DNA of 15,376 nt from JANMDS01 sp031430575 (lineage in GTDB: Bacteria; Pseudomonadota; Gammaproteobacteria; Burkholderiales; Casimicrobiaceae), in NCBI GenBank assembly GCA_031430575.1, contig JANPBT010000059.1, forward strand, positions 1 to 15,376, written 5' to 3'. Shown here in pieces: positions 6,306 to 12,835 of this stretch. A model generated the notes under the pieces. That model did not search any database. It was not told the origin of the DNA and saw only the letters and a list, made by a program, of their open reading frames with translations. A program made the translations under genes and the position numbers. The first letter of the stretch is position 1. Each line of letters opens with the position of its first letter.

Positions 6306-7199
6306 CTAGCTGGTGATTAGTTTTAGATGCGAGATAAAGCGCTCAGCCGGTACAAACCCCATCAACCTTCCGCCTTGGACTTCCTTGCCATTGCGGTCGT
6401 AGAAAATGAAGCCCGGTGGCCCCGCCAAAGAAAAGCGCTTGAGCAGCGTGGCGGATTCAACGCCCGATTTGGTCACGTCCACTTTAATGATTTGAAATTG
6501 CGTGCTCAAGGTGCCTTTCACGGCGCTATCGGCAAGCGTGGTCTTTTCCATTTCCTTACACGGCGCGCACCAACTGGCCCAAAAATCCACCATGACATAT
6601 TTGCCTTTTGACGCCTTAATCGCAGCGTCGAGCGCTCGGCTGCTCGTTACCACTTTGAGCGTTTCGGCAGCGTTTGTGGTGACGTCAATGGCGTTCGCGG
6701 CTGATTTAGTCAAAGCCTTTTTAGCGACAGGGAGTGAGGCATCGAGGGTGATTTGATGCGGCGGGTAGCAAATCTTGGCGATGGCGTGGCAGCCCTGTAG
6801 CGTAATGGCGAGCTTCGTCGTGCCGCCTTTACCGGAAACGGTTTGGTAGGGGACTTGAATCTGCTGCGCGCCCTGATAGGTCGCGACTTTGCCGAAGGTT
6901 TCGTCGTCAGTCATCACCGCGGGAGGGAAACTCGGCGCCCCGAGTTGCACGGCATTTGTCTTGCTCTTAAACGCAAATTTATTTTGGTAAAGATACGTGC
7001 CGGGCGCAGCGATCACATCAAAAGTAAGCATGCCATTTTTGACCGCACTGACTTCGACCTTAAACGCGTCTTCAACGGGCTGAATTTTGGGCGCTGCCAG
7101 CGACGAGATACCCTGCGCGCCGGCAGTTGGCGCAAGCATCAGAAGCGAAGCCGCGATGAACACAGGAACGAAAAAGCGGGTTAAAGGTCTGATTTTCAT
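6306..7199 (-). CDS. DsbD-like protein lacking the transmembrane domain (alpha-gamma fusion)
   Basis: The 297-residue protein has a Sec signal peptide (residues 1-28, ending APTAGAQG). Next comes a DsbD alpha-like immunoglobulin-fold domain (about 40-155) with the redox pair Cys137 and Cys144 in LQGCHAIAKICYPP, then a short Ala/Lys linker. It ends in a DsbD gamma-like thioredoxin domain (about 185-297) with VMVDFWASWCAPCKEMEK (Cys211, Cys214), KVDVT and GPPGFIFYD. Full DsbD has about eight membrane helices between these domains, which carry electrons from cytoplasmic thioredoxin. None are present here, and the protein would be soluble in the periplasm apart from its signal. ATG at 7199 was chosen because it gives a clean signal peptide; the longer open frame would start with TTG. 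It is probably co-transcribed with the TlpA-like gene (8 bp gap). An electron donor such as CcdA is not in the window. Confidence 0.88.
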   Translation of the reverse strand: MKIRPLTRFFVPVFIAASLLMLAPTAGAQGISSLAAPKIQPVEDAFKVEVSAVKNGMLTFDVIAAPGTYLYQNKFAFKSKTNAVQLGAPSFPPAVMTDDETFGKVATYQGAQQIQVPYQTVSGKGGTTKLAITLQGCHAIAKICYPPHQITLDASLPVAKKALTKSAANAIDVTTNAAETLKVVTSSRALDAAIKASKGKYVMVDFWASWCAPCKEMEKTTLADSAVKGTLSTQFQIIKVDVTKSGVESATLLKRFSLAGPPGFIFYDRNGKEVQGGRLMGFVPAERFISHLKLITS

Positions 7200-7450
7200 A
7201 ATTAGAAATGTGCTTTGGAAGAGCGACAAATTTGCCCATCAGCGTGCAATGCTACACGGTTTGAAGTGGGGAGTAGCAGCCGTGGTGTGTTGCATGATTG
7301 GTTAACGCTTCGCTCGTTACGCCGGTTGTCCGATACACGGTGCGCTTAGTGTCGATGGCGGGTGGTAAATTTCAGTTGTCTACGGTAATGGAATGGCTTG
7401 CGTTACTAGACGGGTAGAAGTTCGGCAGGATTAGAGAAAGGTTTCGTTGT
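7200..7450. other. Divergent intergenic region between the DsbD-like gene and fxsA
   Basis: About 250 bp separate two divergent genes, so promoters for both should lie here. I see an AAAGG about 9 nt before the fxsA ATG, but no convincing -35/-10 pair, operator palindrome, repeat copy or terminator. Confidence 0.4.
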
Positions 7451-7879
7451 ATGCGATTGCTTTTAGCGTTGTGCATTTTTGCCCTCCCGATCTTAGATAT
7501 CGTGGTCACCGCGCAGCTGGCAGAAGCGAGCGGGATTTCCGTCTGGTGGGTGCTCGCTGCAAGCGCGCTCGTCGGTGTGATGATGCTTCGTCATGAGCGT
7601 ACGTATTTTCGCGCCCGCTTCATGTCGGCGCTGACTTCCGCCTCCGCCCATGAGCCGCATCCGTGGCGGGCGGTCATCAATAGCGGGCGCAAAGTCGTTG
7701 CTGGGCTGTTACTGTTGCTGCCAGGTGCGATGAGTGATGTGCTGGCCTTTACCATCATGCTGATACCGCTCAATGTTGCCGCGCGATTGCTGCCCGCTTG
7801 GGCCACTTCGACGATGCGCCCGACTGCCGCTGGCGCAGATTCCCGTGTTTACGATGGAAATTACCGGCGCATCGACTGA
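7451..7879 (+). CDS. fxsA: FxsA family membrane protein
   Basis: The 142-residue protein has hydrophobic segments at about residues 2-20 and 28-46, and a pair of helices at about 80-112. Between them lies a basic, polar loop (LRHERTYFRARF). The N-terminal pattern 'hhLLxxPhhDIhhtxxhAxxhGxxxxWxLxxxxxhxGxxLxR', the GRKVVAGLLLLLPGAMSDVLAF segment and the polar tail match the FxsA family (cytoplasmic membrane proteins; E. coli FxsA relieves exclusion of phage T7 by the F plasmid when overproduced). The normal cell role is unknown. AAAGG lies about 9 nt before the ATG. It is a single gene, convergent with the BLUF gene, with a repeat copy 8 bp after its stop codon. Confidence 0.85.
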   Translation: MRLLLALCIFALPILDIVVTAQLAEASGISVWWVLAASALVGVMMLRHERTYFRARFMSALTSASAHEPHPWRAVINSGRKVVAGLLLLLPGAMSDVLAFTIMLIPLNVAARLLPAWATSTMRPTAAGADSRVYDGNYRRID

Positions 7880-7887
7880 TTTTGAGT

Positions 7888-7907
7888 CAAAACTGCGCCG
7901 CAGGTAT
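7888..7907 (+). repeat. 20-bp dispersed repeat, copy 5 (A variant)
   Basis: The + strand reads CAAAACTGCGCCGCAGGTAT. It fills most of the 37-bp gap between the convergent fxsA and BLUF stop codons. Confidence 0.92.
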
Positions 7908-7916
7908 AACCAAATA

Positions 7917-8366
7917 TTAGGCGCTCGTGGAGCGCGCAGACTCCGCGCGACCGACCACTGAAGCGGTCAATATGAGCTCATCGAGTAAGGCCATGGAAAC
8001 TGAGCCGGAGACGGTAAACGGATCAAGCACCGGGCGCGCAGAATATTTCAAGAGCGTGGTTGGATTGAGCTTTTCTAAGTTCACATAACCCATCGTCCAG
8101 CCCGCAAAGCGGCGCTCAAAAATCTCTTCGTAGTGCAAGATCACGATATGCTCGTGCCGCCCATCGGAGACGATTTTGTTGTAAAGCCCGTTAACTTCAT
8201 CGCGCCCGCCTTCGAGCACTTGCATGAAGATGTTGCCACCGTAGCAAAGCGTGCCGGTGATCCCGAGCTCAGGATTGTGGGCGCGGGATTGCCCCAAGAT
8301 GGAATCGACCATCTCTTTGTCAATCGTCGTTTTGGTGCGGCTAGCGTAAAGCAGGCGGATCATCAT
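7917..8366 (-). CDS. BLUF-domain blue-light photoreceptor (short type)
   Basis: The 149-residue protein has an N-terminal BLUF domain (about 1-95) and a short helical tail. All the key flavin-site residues are present with a constant offset of 14 from AppA: Tyr7, Asn31, Gln49, Trp90 and Met92 match AppA Tyr21, Asn45, Gln63, Trp104 and Met106. The protein should therefore bind FAD and undergo the Tyr/Gln hydrogen-bond switch in blue light. There is no EAL, GGDEF or other output domain, so it must signal through a partner protein. The start at 8366 has AGGAG 7 nt upstream (- strand); a second ATG follows at once. The gene starts 17 bp after folE and should be co-transcribed with it. The partner is unknown. 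Confidence 0.93.
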   Translation of the reverse strand: MMIRLLYASRTKTTIDKEMVDSILGQSRAHNPELGITGTLCYGGNIFMQVLEGGRDEVNGLYNKIVSDGRHEHIVILHYEEIFERRFAGWTMGYVNLEKLNPTTLLKYSARPVLDPFTVSGSVSMALLDELILTASVVGRAESARSTSA

Positions 8367-8383
8367 ATTGATACTCCTTTGAT

Positions 8384-9082
8384 TTAACGATTGAGCAGCG
8401 ACAAAAACTCGCGCCGTAAATTGGTATCGCGCAAAAATTGCCCGCGCATGACGCTGTTAATCATTTTCGCGTCGAGATCTTTGACGCCGCGCCACGCCAT
8501 GCAAAAGTGATCGGCTTCCATCACTACGGCCAAGCCATCGGGCTGCAACATATCTTGCAAAAGATCGGCGACTTGCGAAATCGCCTCTTCTTGAATCTGC
8601 GGGCGAGACATCACCCAATCGATCAACCGCGAAAACTTTGAAAGCCCAATCAGATTGGAATGCTCGTTAGGCAATACCCCCACCCAAACTTTGCCCATAA
8701 TCGGGCAAAGGTGATGTGAGCACGCGCTACGCACGGTGATGGGCCCTACGATCATGAGCTCGTTGAGGTGCTTGACGTTAGGGAATTCAGTCGATGGGGG
8801 CATTGACACATAGCGCCCGCGAAAGACTTCACGCACAAACATTTTGGCAACACGCTTTGCGGTATCGTGGCTATTGTGATCATTTTCGGTATCGATCACC
8901 AAGCTTTCGAGCACGCCTTTGAGTTTGGCTTCAACCTCGACTTGCAACCCAGCGATTTCAGCTTCGTTGACGTAGGCCGAGATATTGTCGTTGGCGTGAA
9001 AACCCTTTTTTGCGCTTTTAAGTCGTTCGCGAATCACGCGCGACAGCGGTACGCCCGCATCCACTTCTTCAGAAATTGTCAT
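8384..9082 (-). CDS. folE: GTP cyclohydrolase I
   Basis: FolE converts GTP to dihydroneopterin triphosphate, the first step of folate and tetrahydropterin synthesis. The 232-residue protein has the zinc site Cys121, His124 (SACSHHLCPI) and Cys194 (ADHFCMAWRGV), the catalytic HH pair, IGLSKFSRLIDW and SRPQIQEE. It ends with the typical LRREFLSLL. The N-terminal 45 residues are a less conserved extension. The first ATG has only a weak ribosome-binding site. The gene lies between lgt and the BLUF gene on the - strand. FolE paralogs placed with photoreceptor or photolyase genes occur in light-response clusters of other proteobacteria, so this copy may serve light stress rather than bulk folate supply; that part is inference. 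Confidence 0.95.
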   Translation of the reverse strand: MTISEEVDAGVPLSRVIRERLKSAKKGFHANDNISAYVNEAEIAGLQVEVEAKLKGVLESLVIDTENDHNSHDTAKRVAKMFVREVFRGRYVSMPPSTEFPNVKHLNELMIVGPITVRSACSHHLCPIMGKVWVGVLPNEHSNLIGLSKFSRLIDWVMSRPQIQEEAISQVADLLQDMLQPDGLAVVMEADHFCMAWRGVKDLDAKMINSVMRGQFLRDTNLRREFLSLLNR

Positions 9083-9142
9083 TTCAAGAGTTTCTCAATT
9101 GGCGCACGTCGAAATAGAGTGCGCACGAGTTTCGTTAAACAT

Positions 9143-9175
9143 TGGGCTTGTCTTTGACAAAACAAGTCAAGCCCA
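9143..9175 (-). promoter_or_regulatory. Nested inverted repeat between lgt and folE
   Basis: TGGGCTTG (9143-9150) and CAAGCCCA (9168-9175) form an 8-bp inverted repeat. Inside it TTGAC and GTCAA flank 7 bp (9154-9170), giving a 17-bp second palindrome. It begins just after the lgt stop codon (- strand). It lacks a proper T tract on the lgt sense strand, so it may be a weak terminator for lgt or an operator for folE-BLUF. Confidence 0.45.
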
Positions 9176-9177
9176 TC

Positions 9178-9981
9178 CTATTTATTTGCCATCGTCGGCA
9201 CCGGCGAAACTGATCCTGCACGCGCCATGAGCCAAATGCCATAAACGATCATTGGGATGCTGTAAAGCTGGCCCGAAGTGATCGGCAGCCCGAGCAGACT
9301 GACTGAAAAATCGGGTGTTCGAAAAAATTCGACAAACGAGCGCGTGACCCCGTAACCGACCAAAAAGAGCCCAGAAACGCTACGCAAGGGCCGGGGCGCG
9401 CGCGAATAAAACCATAATACTGCAAACAATAGCAGGCCATCTAGCGCCAAATGGTAAAGCTGGGATGGGTGGCGGGCGACGAGATCAACGCGCGGGAAGA
9501 CCATGCCCCACGGCGCATCAGTGGGCCTGCCAACTAACTCTTGGTTAATGAAATTTCCAAGCCGACCGAACGCATAACCGAGAGGAACTTGTGGCGCGAT
9601 AAAGTCGGTGACTTGCCAAAAGCTACGTCTAGTTTTGCGGGCGTAGAGCCACATGCCTACGAGCACGCCTAAAAAACCGCCGTGAAAGCTCATCCCACCG
9701 CGCCAAATCGCCAAAATCTCAGCCGGATGCGCAAGATAATAAGGGAGTTGATAGAGAATCACCTCCCCTAACCGGCCGCCCAAAATCACACCGATGACGC
9801 CGTAGAAAAGCAAATCATCCACTTCTTCGGAAGACCAGCCGCGCCATGGGTCGCGTCGGGCGCGCAGCTTCGACAGATAGAGAAATGATGCAAACGCCGC
9901 GACGTACATCAGGCCATACCAATGCAGCGCAATGGGGCCGAGTTGCAGCGCGACGGGATCGAAGTTAGGGTGGGTGAGCAT
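9178..9981 (-). CDS. lgt: Prolipoprotein diacylglyceryl transferase
   Basis: Lgt transfers diacylglycerol from phosphatidylglycerol to the lipobox Cys of prolipoproteins in the inner membrane. The 267-residue protein has about seven hydrophobic segments. The conserved HWYGLMYV start, FHGGFLGV (His100) and the Lgt signature GRLGNFINQELVGR (140-152) are present, followed by HPSQLY. Length and motifs agree with the family. The ATG at 9981 gives MLTHPNFDPVAL, the usual start. It is divergent from glnA and lies upstream of folE on the same strand; an inverted repeat right after its stop may separate it from folE. Confidence 0.97.
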   Translation of the reverse strand: MLTHPNFDPVALQLGPIALHWYGLMYVAAFASFLYLSKLRARRDPWRGWSSEEVDDLLFYGVIGVILGGRLGEVILYQLPYYLAHPAEILAIWRGGMSFHGGFLGVLVGMWLYARKTRRSFWQVTDFIAPQVPLGYAFGRLGNFINQELVGRPTDAPWGMVFPRVDLVARHPSQLYHLALDGLLLFAVLWFYSRAPRPLRSVSGLFLVGYGVTRSFVEFFRTPDFSVSLLGLPITSGQLYSIPMIVYGIWLMARAGSVSPVPTMANK

Positions 9982-10009
9982 CGGTGAAGTTTAATCTTGC
10001 AGCGCCTTG

Positions 10010-10029
10010 ATACCTGCGGCGCAGATTTG
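10010..10029 (-). repeat. 20-bp dispersed repeat, copy 6 (T variant)
   Basis: The - strand reads CAAATCTGCGCCGCAGGTAT. It lies 28 bp upstream of the lgt start. It is the only intergenic copy in the window not close to a stop codon. Confidence 0.92.
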
Positions 10030-10113
10030 GGCATAAACGGCTGAAATCGGTGCGTGTGACTTTCTGACTCGCCCTAAAAAATGTGTTGCTGGGTTGATCG
10101 TGTGCGCCGACTT

Positions 10114-10142
10114 TTGTATTGGATTACGATTAAATCTATTTT
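10114..10142 (+). promoter_or_regulatory. Possible sigma-70 promoter of glnA, overlapping the NtrC site
   Basis: TTGTAT (10114-10119) and TATTTT (10137-10142) are 17 bp apart. The end of the -10 box touches NtrC-like site 1, so bound NtrC would block it. In E. coli the glnA p1 promoter has the same arrangement and is repressed by NtrC. Confidence 0.45.
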
Positions 10143-10158
10143 GCACCAAAAAAATGCA
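10142..10158 (+). promoter_or_regulatory. NtrC-like binding site 1 upstream of glnA
   Basis: TGCACCA-AAA-AAATGCA fits TGCACCA-N3-TGGTGCA at the whole left half and at the last four bases. It is centred about 148 bp before the predicted sigma-54 transcript start. Confidence 0.65.
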
Positions 10159-10160
10159 AT

Positions 10161-10177
10161 TGTACGAAAATGGTGCG
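10161..10177 (+). promoter_or_regulatory. NtrC-like binding site 2 upstream of glnA
   Basis: TGTACGA-AAA-TGGTGCG matches the NtrC consensus at 5 of 7 left and 6 of 7 right bases. It begins 19 bp after site 1, about two helical turns, suited to co-operative binding of two dimers. Confidence 0.65.
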
Positions 10178-10271
10178 GCTCGATCATGCGGGCTCGAAAT
10201 CCTACGCGTGCCGAACGCACCATGCCCCGCAGCGCCGTCGTACGGGTGGGATTGAACTGCTACTCATGCCA

Positions 10272-10287
10272 TGGCACGGCGCATGCT
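10272..10287 (+). promoter_or_regulatory. Sigma-54 promoter of glnA
   Basis: TGGCACGGCGCATGCT has the invariant GG (10273-10274), exactly 10 bp, then GC (10285-10286), with a perfect TGGCACG -24 element. Transcription would start near 10298, about 45 nt before the glnA ATG. With the upstream NtrC sites it gives nitrogen-limited, NtrC-activated expression. Confidence 0.8.
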
Positions 10288-10343
10288 TATACTTACGCAT
10301 TCGCTTAAAAATTTCAATTTTTGTAAAACGTTAGAGGATTGTG

Positions 10344-11762
10344 ATGTCTACACCCGCAGCCGTCCTGAAAATGATCAAGGACAAGCAAGTCAAATTCGTT
10401 GATTTGCGCTTTACCGATTTGCGTGGCGCCGAGCAGCATGTGCAAGTGCCCCAAAATATGTTTAATAAAGAGAAGTTCACCGAAGGCCATGCTTTCGACG
10501 GCTCCTCAATCGCCGGTTGGAAGGGCATCGAAGCTTCTGACATGCTGCTGTTCCCAGACCCAACGACGGCAACGATTGATCCGTTTGTAGAAGAGACCAC
10601 GATGAATATCTCGTGCGACGTGATCGAGCCGTCAACGGGTAAAGGTTACGAGCGCGATCCCCGCTCGCTTGCCAAGCGCGCTGAAGCTTACTTAAAGAGC
10701 ACCAAGCTTGGCGATACCGCCTATTTCGGCCCTGAGCCTGAGTTCTTCGTCTTCGATAGCGTTTCGTATAAAGTCGATATGTCGGGCTCGCATTGCAAAG
10801 TCTGGTCAGAAGAAGCGGCCTGGCAGACCGACGACAAAGGCCAAGACGGTGAAGGCAATCAAGGCCATAAACCAACGGTAAAAGGCGGTTATTTCCCGGT
10901 CGGCCCAGTCGATAAGCTGCAAGATGTGCGTAACTCGATGGTGCTCGCACTAGCCGATATGGGCGTGCCGGTTGAAGTCTTCCACCACGAAGTGGGCAAT
11001 GCCGGTCAATGCGAAATCGGCACGAAGTTCTCCACGCTCGTGCAACGCGCCGACTGGACGCAGATCGTGAAATACGTGGTGCGCAACACCGCGATGATGT
11101 ATGGCAAAACGGCAACGTTCATGCCGAAACCCATCGTGGGCGACAATGGCTCAGGCATGCACGTTCATATGTCGATCTGGAAAGATGGCAAGAATTTGTT
11201 TGCAGGCAAAGGCTATGCAGGCTTGAGCGAAATGGCGCTTTACTACATCGGCGGCGTGATCAAACACGCCCGCGCCCTGAACGCGATCACCAATCCAGGA
11301 ACCAATAGCTACAAGCGTTTGGTGCCTGGCTATGAAGCACCTGTAAAGCTGGCCTACTCGTCACGCAATCGCTCGGCATCCATTCGTATTCCACACGTTG
11401 CCAACGATAAAGCCCGCCGCATCGAAGTGCGCTTCCCAGACCCAACGGCAAATAGCTACATGTGTTTCGCAGCGTTGATGATGGCAGGCTTAGACGGCGT
11501 GCAAAACAAAATCCATCCGGGCGAAGCCGCGACTAAAAACCTCTACGACTTGTCGCCAGAGGAAGATGCGACGATCCCAACTGTTTGCTCAAGCCTTGAG
11601 CAAGCGCTGGAATATCTTGATAAAGACCGTGCATTCTTGACCAAAGGCGGCGTATTCACCGATGATTTGATCGATGCTTACATTGCCCTCAAGATGGAAG
11701 AAGTACAGCGCTTCCGCATGACCACGCATCCGCTTGAGTATGAAATGTATTACTCGATGTAA
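10344..11762 (+). CDS. glnA: Glutamine synthetase type I
   Basis: GlnA makes glutamine from glutamate, ammonia and ATP, the main route of ammonium assimilation. The 472-residue protein has the type I motifs FDGSSIAGW, the metal/ammonia-site region EPEFFVFD, VEVFHHEVGNAGQCEI, and KPIVGDNGSGMHVHMS. It also has NPGTNSYKRLVPGYEAPV and RIPHV. Tyr401 in NLYDLSPEE is the GSI-beta adenylylation site, so control by GlnE adenylyltransferase is expected. The start is ATG 10344, 6 nt after AGAGG; a GTG at 10341 is too near the ribosome-binding site. A strong terminator built from the genome repeat follows. The DUF4124 gene, ntrB and ntrC lie downstream, the typical betaproteobacterial order. Confidence 0.98.
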   Translation: MSTPAAVLKMIKDKQVKFVDLRFTDLRGAEQHVQVPQNMFNKEKFTEGHAFDGSSIAGWKGIEASDMLLFPDPTTATIDPFVEETTMNISCDVIEPSTGKGYERDPRSLAKRAEAYLKSTKLGDTAYFGPEPEFFVFDSVSYKVDMSGSHCKVWSEEAAWQTDDKGQDGEGNQGHKPTVKGGYFPVGPVDKLQDVRNSMVLALADMGVPVEVFHHEVGNAGQCEIGTKFSTLVQRADWTQIVKYVVRNTAMMYGKTATFMPKPIVGDNGSGMHVHMSIWKDGKNLFAGKGYAGLSEMALYYIGGVIKHARALNAITNPGTNSYKRLVPGYEAPVKLAYSSRNRSASIRIPHVANDKARRIEVRFPDPTANSYMCFAALMMAGLDGVQNKIHPGEAATKNLYDLSPEEDATIPTVCSSLEQALEYLDKDRAFLTKGGVFTDDLIDAYIALKMEEVQRFRMTTHPLEYEMYYSM

Positions 11763-11785
11763 TCGTTTTTAGGGCTCAAAAGGCT

Positions 11786-11805
11786 CAAAACTGCGCCGCA
11801 GGTAT
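11786..11805 (+). repeat. 20-bp dispersed repeat, copy 7 (A variant)
   Basis: The + strand reads CAAAACTGCGCCGCAGGTAT, 23 bp after the glnA stop codon. Its CGCCGCAG forms the left arm of the glnA terminator. Confidence 0.92.
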
Positions 11806-11840
11806 TCAGCACACGCTGGGTAGCTGCGGCGTTTTTTTTT
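11794..11840 (+). terminator. Rho-independent terminator of glnA built from the repeat
   Basis: CGCCGCAG (11794-11801, part of the repeat) pairs perfectly with CTGCGGCG (11824-11831), followed at once by nine T residues (11832-11840). A small inner hairpin, CAGC/GCTG (11807-11818), shortens the loop. Confidence 0.85.
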
Positions 11841-12024
11841 GGGGTTCGCCAATGATTGGGTGTCGTTGGCACAGGGGCGTCATCGTTGATCTGCAGTAGT
11901 GTTTCGTTTTTTTCGGCGGATTAAGCGTATTTTTTTCGCAACTTCGCGATGCTTTAACGCTCCAATCGTCGGGTTCATTTTAAAAACCTGCCGGCACGGT
12001 TTTTTTGCTGGTAGACTTCAAATT

Positions 12025-12561
12025 ATGCAAAAAGCATTTAAATCAATCTTACTCGGGCTCGGGTTCAGCATTGGCGCGGATAGCGCATTTGCCGATATTT
12101 ACACCTGCAAGCACGTGGATGGCTCTACGGAAATCACTGATTCTCCGTGCGCACGTGGCGCGACCGTACTCAGCGTATTGAAATCACCTAAGCCGCAAGG
12201 GCAGGTCGTGGTCGGCGACGGGATGGGCGGCACTAAAATAGTGCAATCTGGTAAGAATGGTGCGCCAAGTGCTGCAAACAAAGCTTCATCTAAGCCCGGA
12301 CTCACCGCCCGCGTTGAGCCCAACGTACAGCGGGATCGGGACGACATGCGAAAGCGCGTGCTCAACACTGAGCTCGAGCAAGAAGAAAAAGCGCTCATCG
12401 ATGCACGCGCCCAATTCAACGGTGGCAATCCGCAAGCGCTTGCCGATGAGAGCCAAAATAGCCCAAAATATTTGGATCGACGTGCCAGACTCTCGCAGAC
12501 CGTTTCGCTGCAAGAGCGCAGCGTGGCCGCGATTCGCCAAGAGCTCTCAAACGTGCGCTAG
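12025..12561 (+). CDS. DUF4124 domain-containing periplasmic protein
   Basis: The 178-residue protein has a Sec signal peptide (residues 1-23, hydrophobic ILLGLGFSIGA, cleavage after SAFA). Next is a DUF4124 domain (about 24-50) with the typical DIYTCKHVDGSTEITDSPC, two Cys residues likely in a disulfide. After a Lys/Gly/Pro linker, the C-terminal part (about 100-178) is charged and helical and may form a coiled coil (ELEQEEKALIDARAQF, LQERSVAAIRQEL). The frame is open up to 11899, but only ATG 12025 gives a proper signal peptide. A DUF4124 gene between glnA and ntrB is common in betaproteobacteria; its function is unknown. It lies between two terminators, so it is probably transcribed alone. 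Confidence 0.88.
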   Translation: MQKAFKSILLGLGFSIGADSAFADIYTCKHVDGSTEITDSPCARGATVLSVLKSPKPQGQVVVGDGMGGTKIVQSGKNGAPSAANKASSKPGLTARVEPNVQRDRDDMRKRVLNTELEQEEKALIDARAQFNGGNPQALADESQNSPKYLDRRARLSQTVSLQERSVAAIRQELSNVR

Positions 12562-12586
12562 GCCGCGCAAACACGCTCAAATCGCC

Positions 12587-12606
12587 CAAAACTGCGCCGC
12601 AGGTAT
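12587..12606 (+). repeat. 20-bp dispersed repeat, copy 8 (A variant)
   Basis: The + strand reads CAAAACTGCGCCGCAGGTAT, 25 bp after the DUF4124 stop codon. Part of it forms the left arm of the next terminator. Confidence 0.92.
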
Positions 12607-12641
12607 TTCACTCAAACGTGAAAACTGCGGCATTATTTTTT
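12596..12641 (+). terminator. Rho-independent terminator of the DUF4124 gene built from the repeat
   Basis: GCCGCAG (12596-12602) pairs with CTGCGGC (12625-12631). The stem continues inward with TTTCAC (12606-12611) and GTGAAA (12618-12623) across a small bulge, leaving a 6-nt loop. ATTA and six T residues follow to 12641. Confidence 0.8.
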
Positions 12642-12835
12642 CAGAAACCGTATCTGCGTGCGAAGTAGCGCAACGCGATGACGCGCAGATTTTCAAGCCA
12701 AGCCGCGCTCCTAGTGCGACGCATCAAAGGCGACCAGATCGCACCGTCCAAACCGTAAATACCGCCAGTTCAAATAAACGGTTGAAAATCGAGCGAATCT
12801 TGCCCGCTGGCGCGACCCTTGCTAATGCATAAGTC
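12642..12835. other. Leader region of ntrB
   Basis: This stretch between the terminator and ntrB should hold a promoter for ntrBC. I found no good sigma-54 element, no full NtrC palindrome and no strong -35/-10 pair. A partial similarity to the repeat end (GCGCAGATTT near 12674) may be a decayed copy. Confidence 0.35.

Noticed and set aside
10081..10308. Open frame of 75 codons upstream of glnA
   Set aside because: It covers the NtrC sites and the sigma-54 promoter and has no coding signals.
12257..12832. Open frame of 191 codons in front of ntrB, in the ntrB frame
   Set aside because: It overlaps the DUF4124 gene and a strong terminator, and its composition is not protein-like; it is a chance open stretch.
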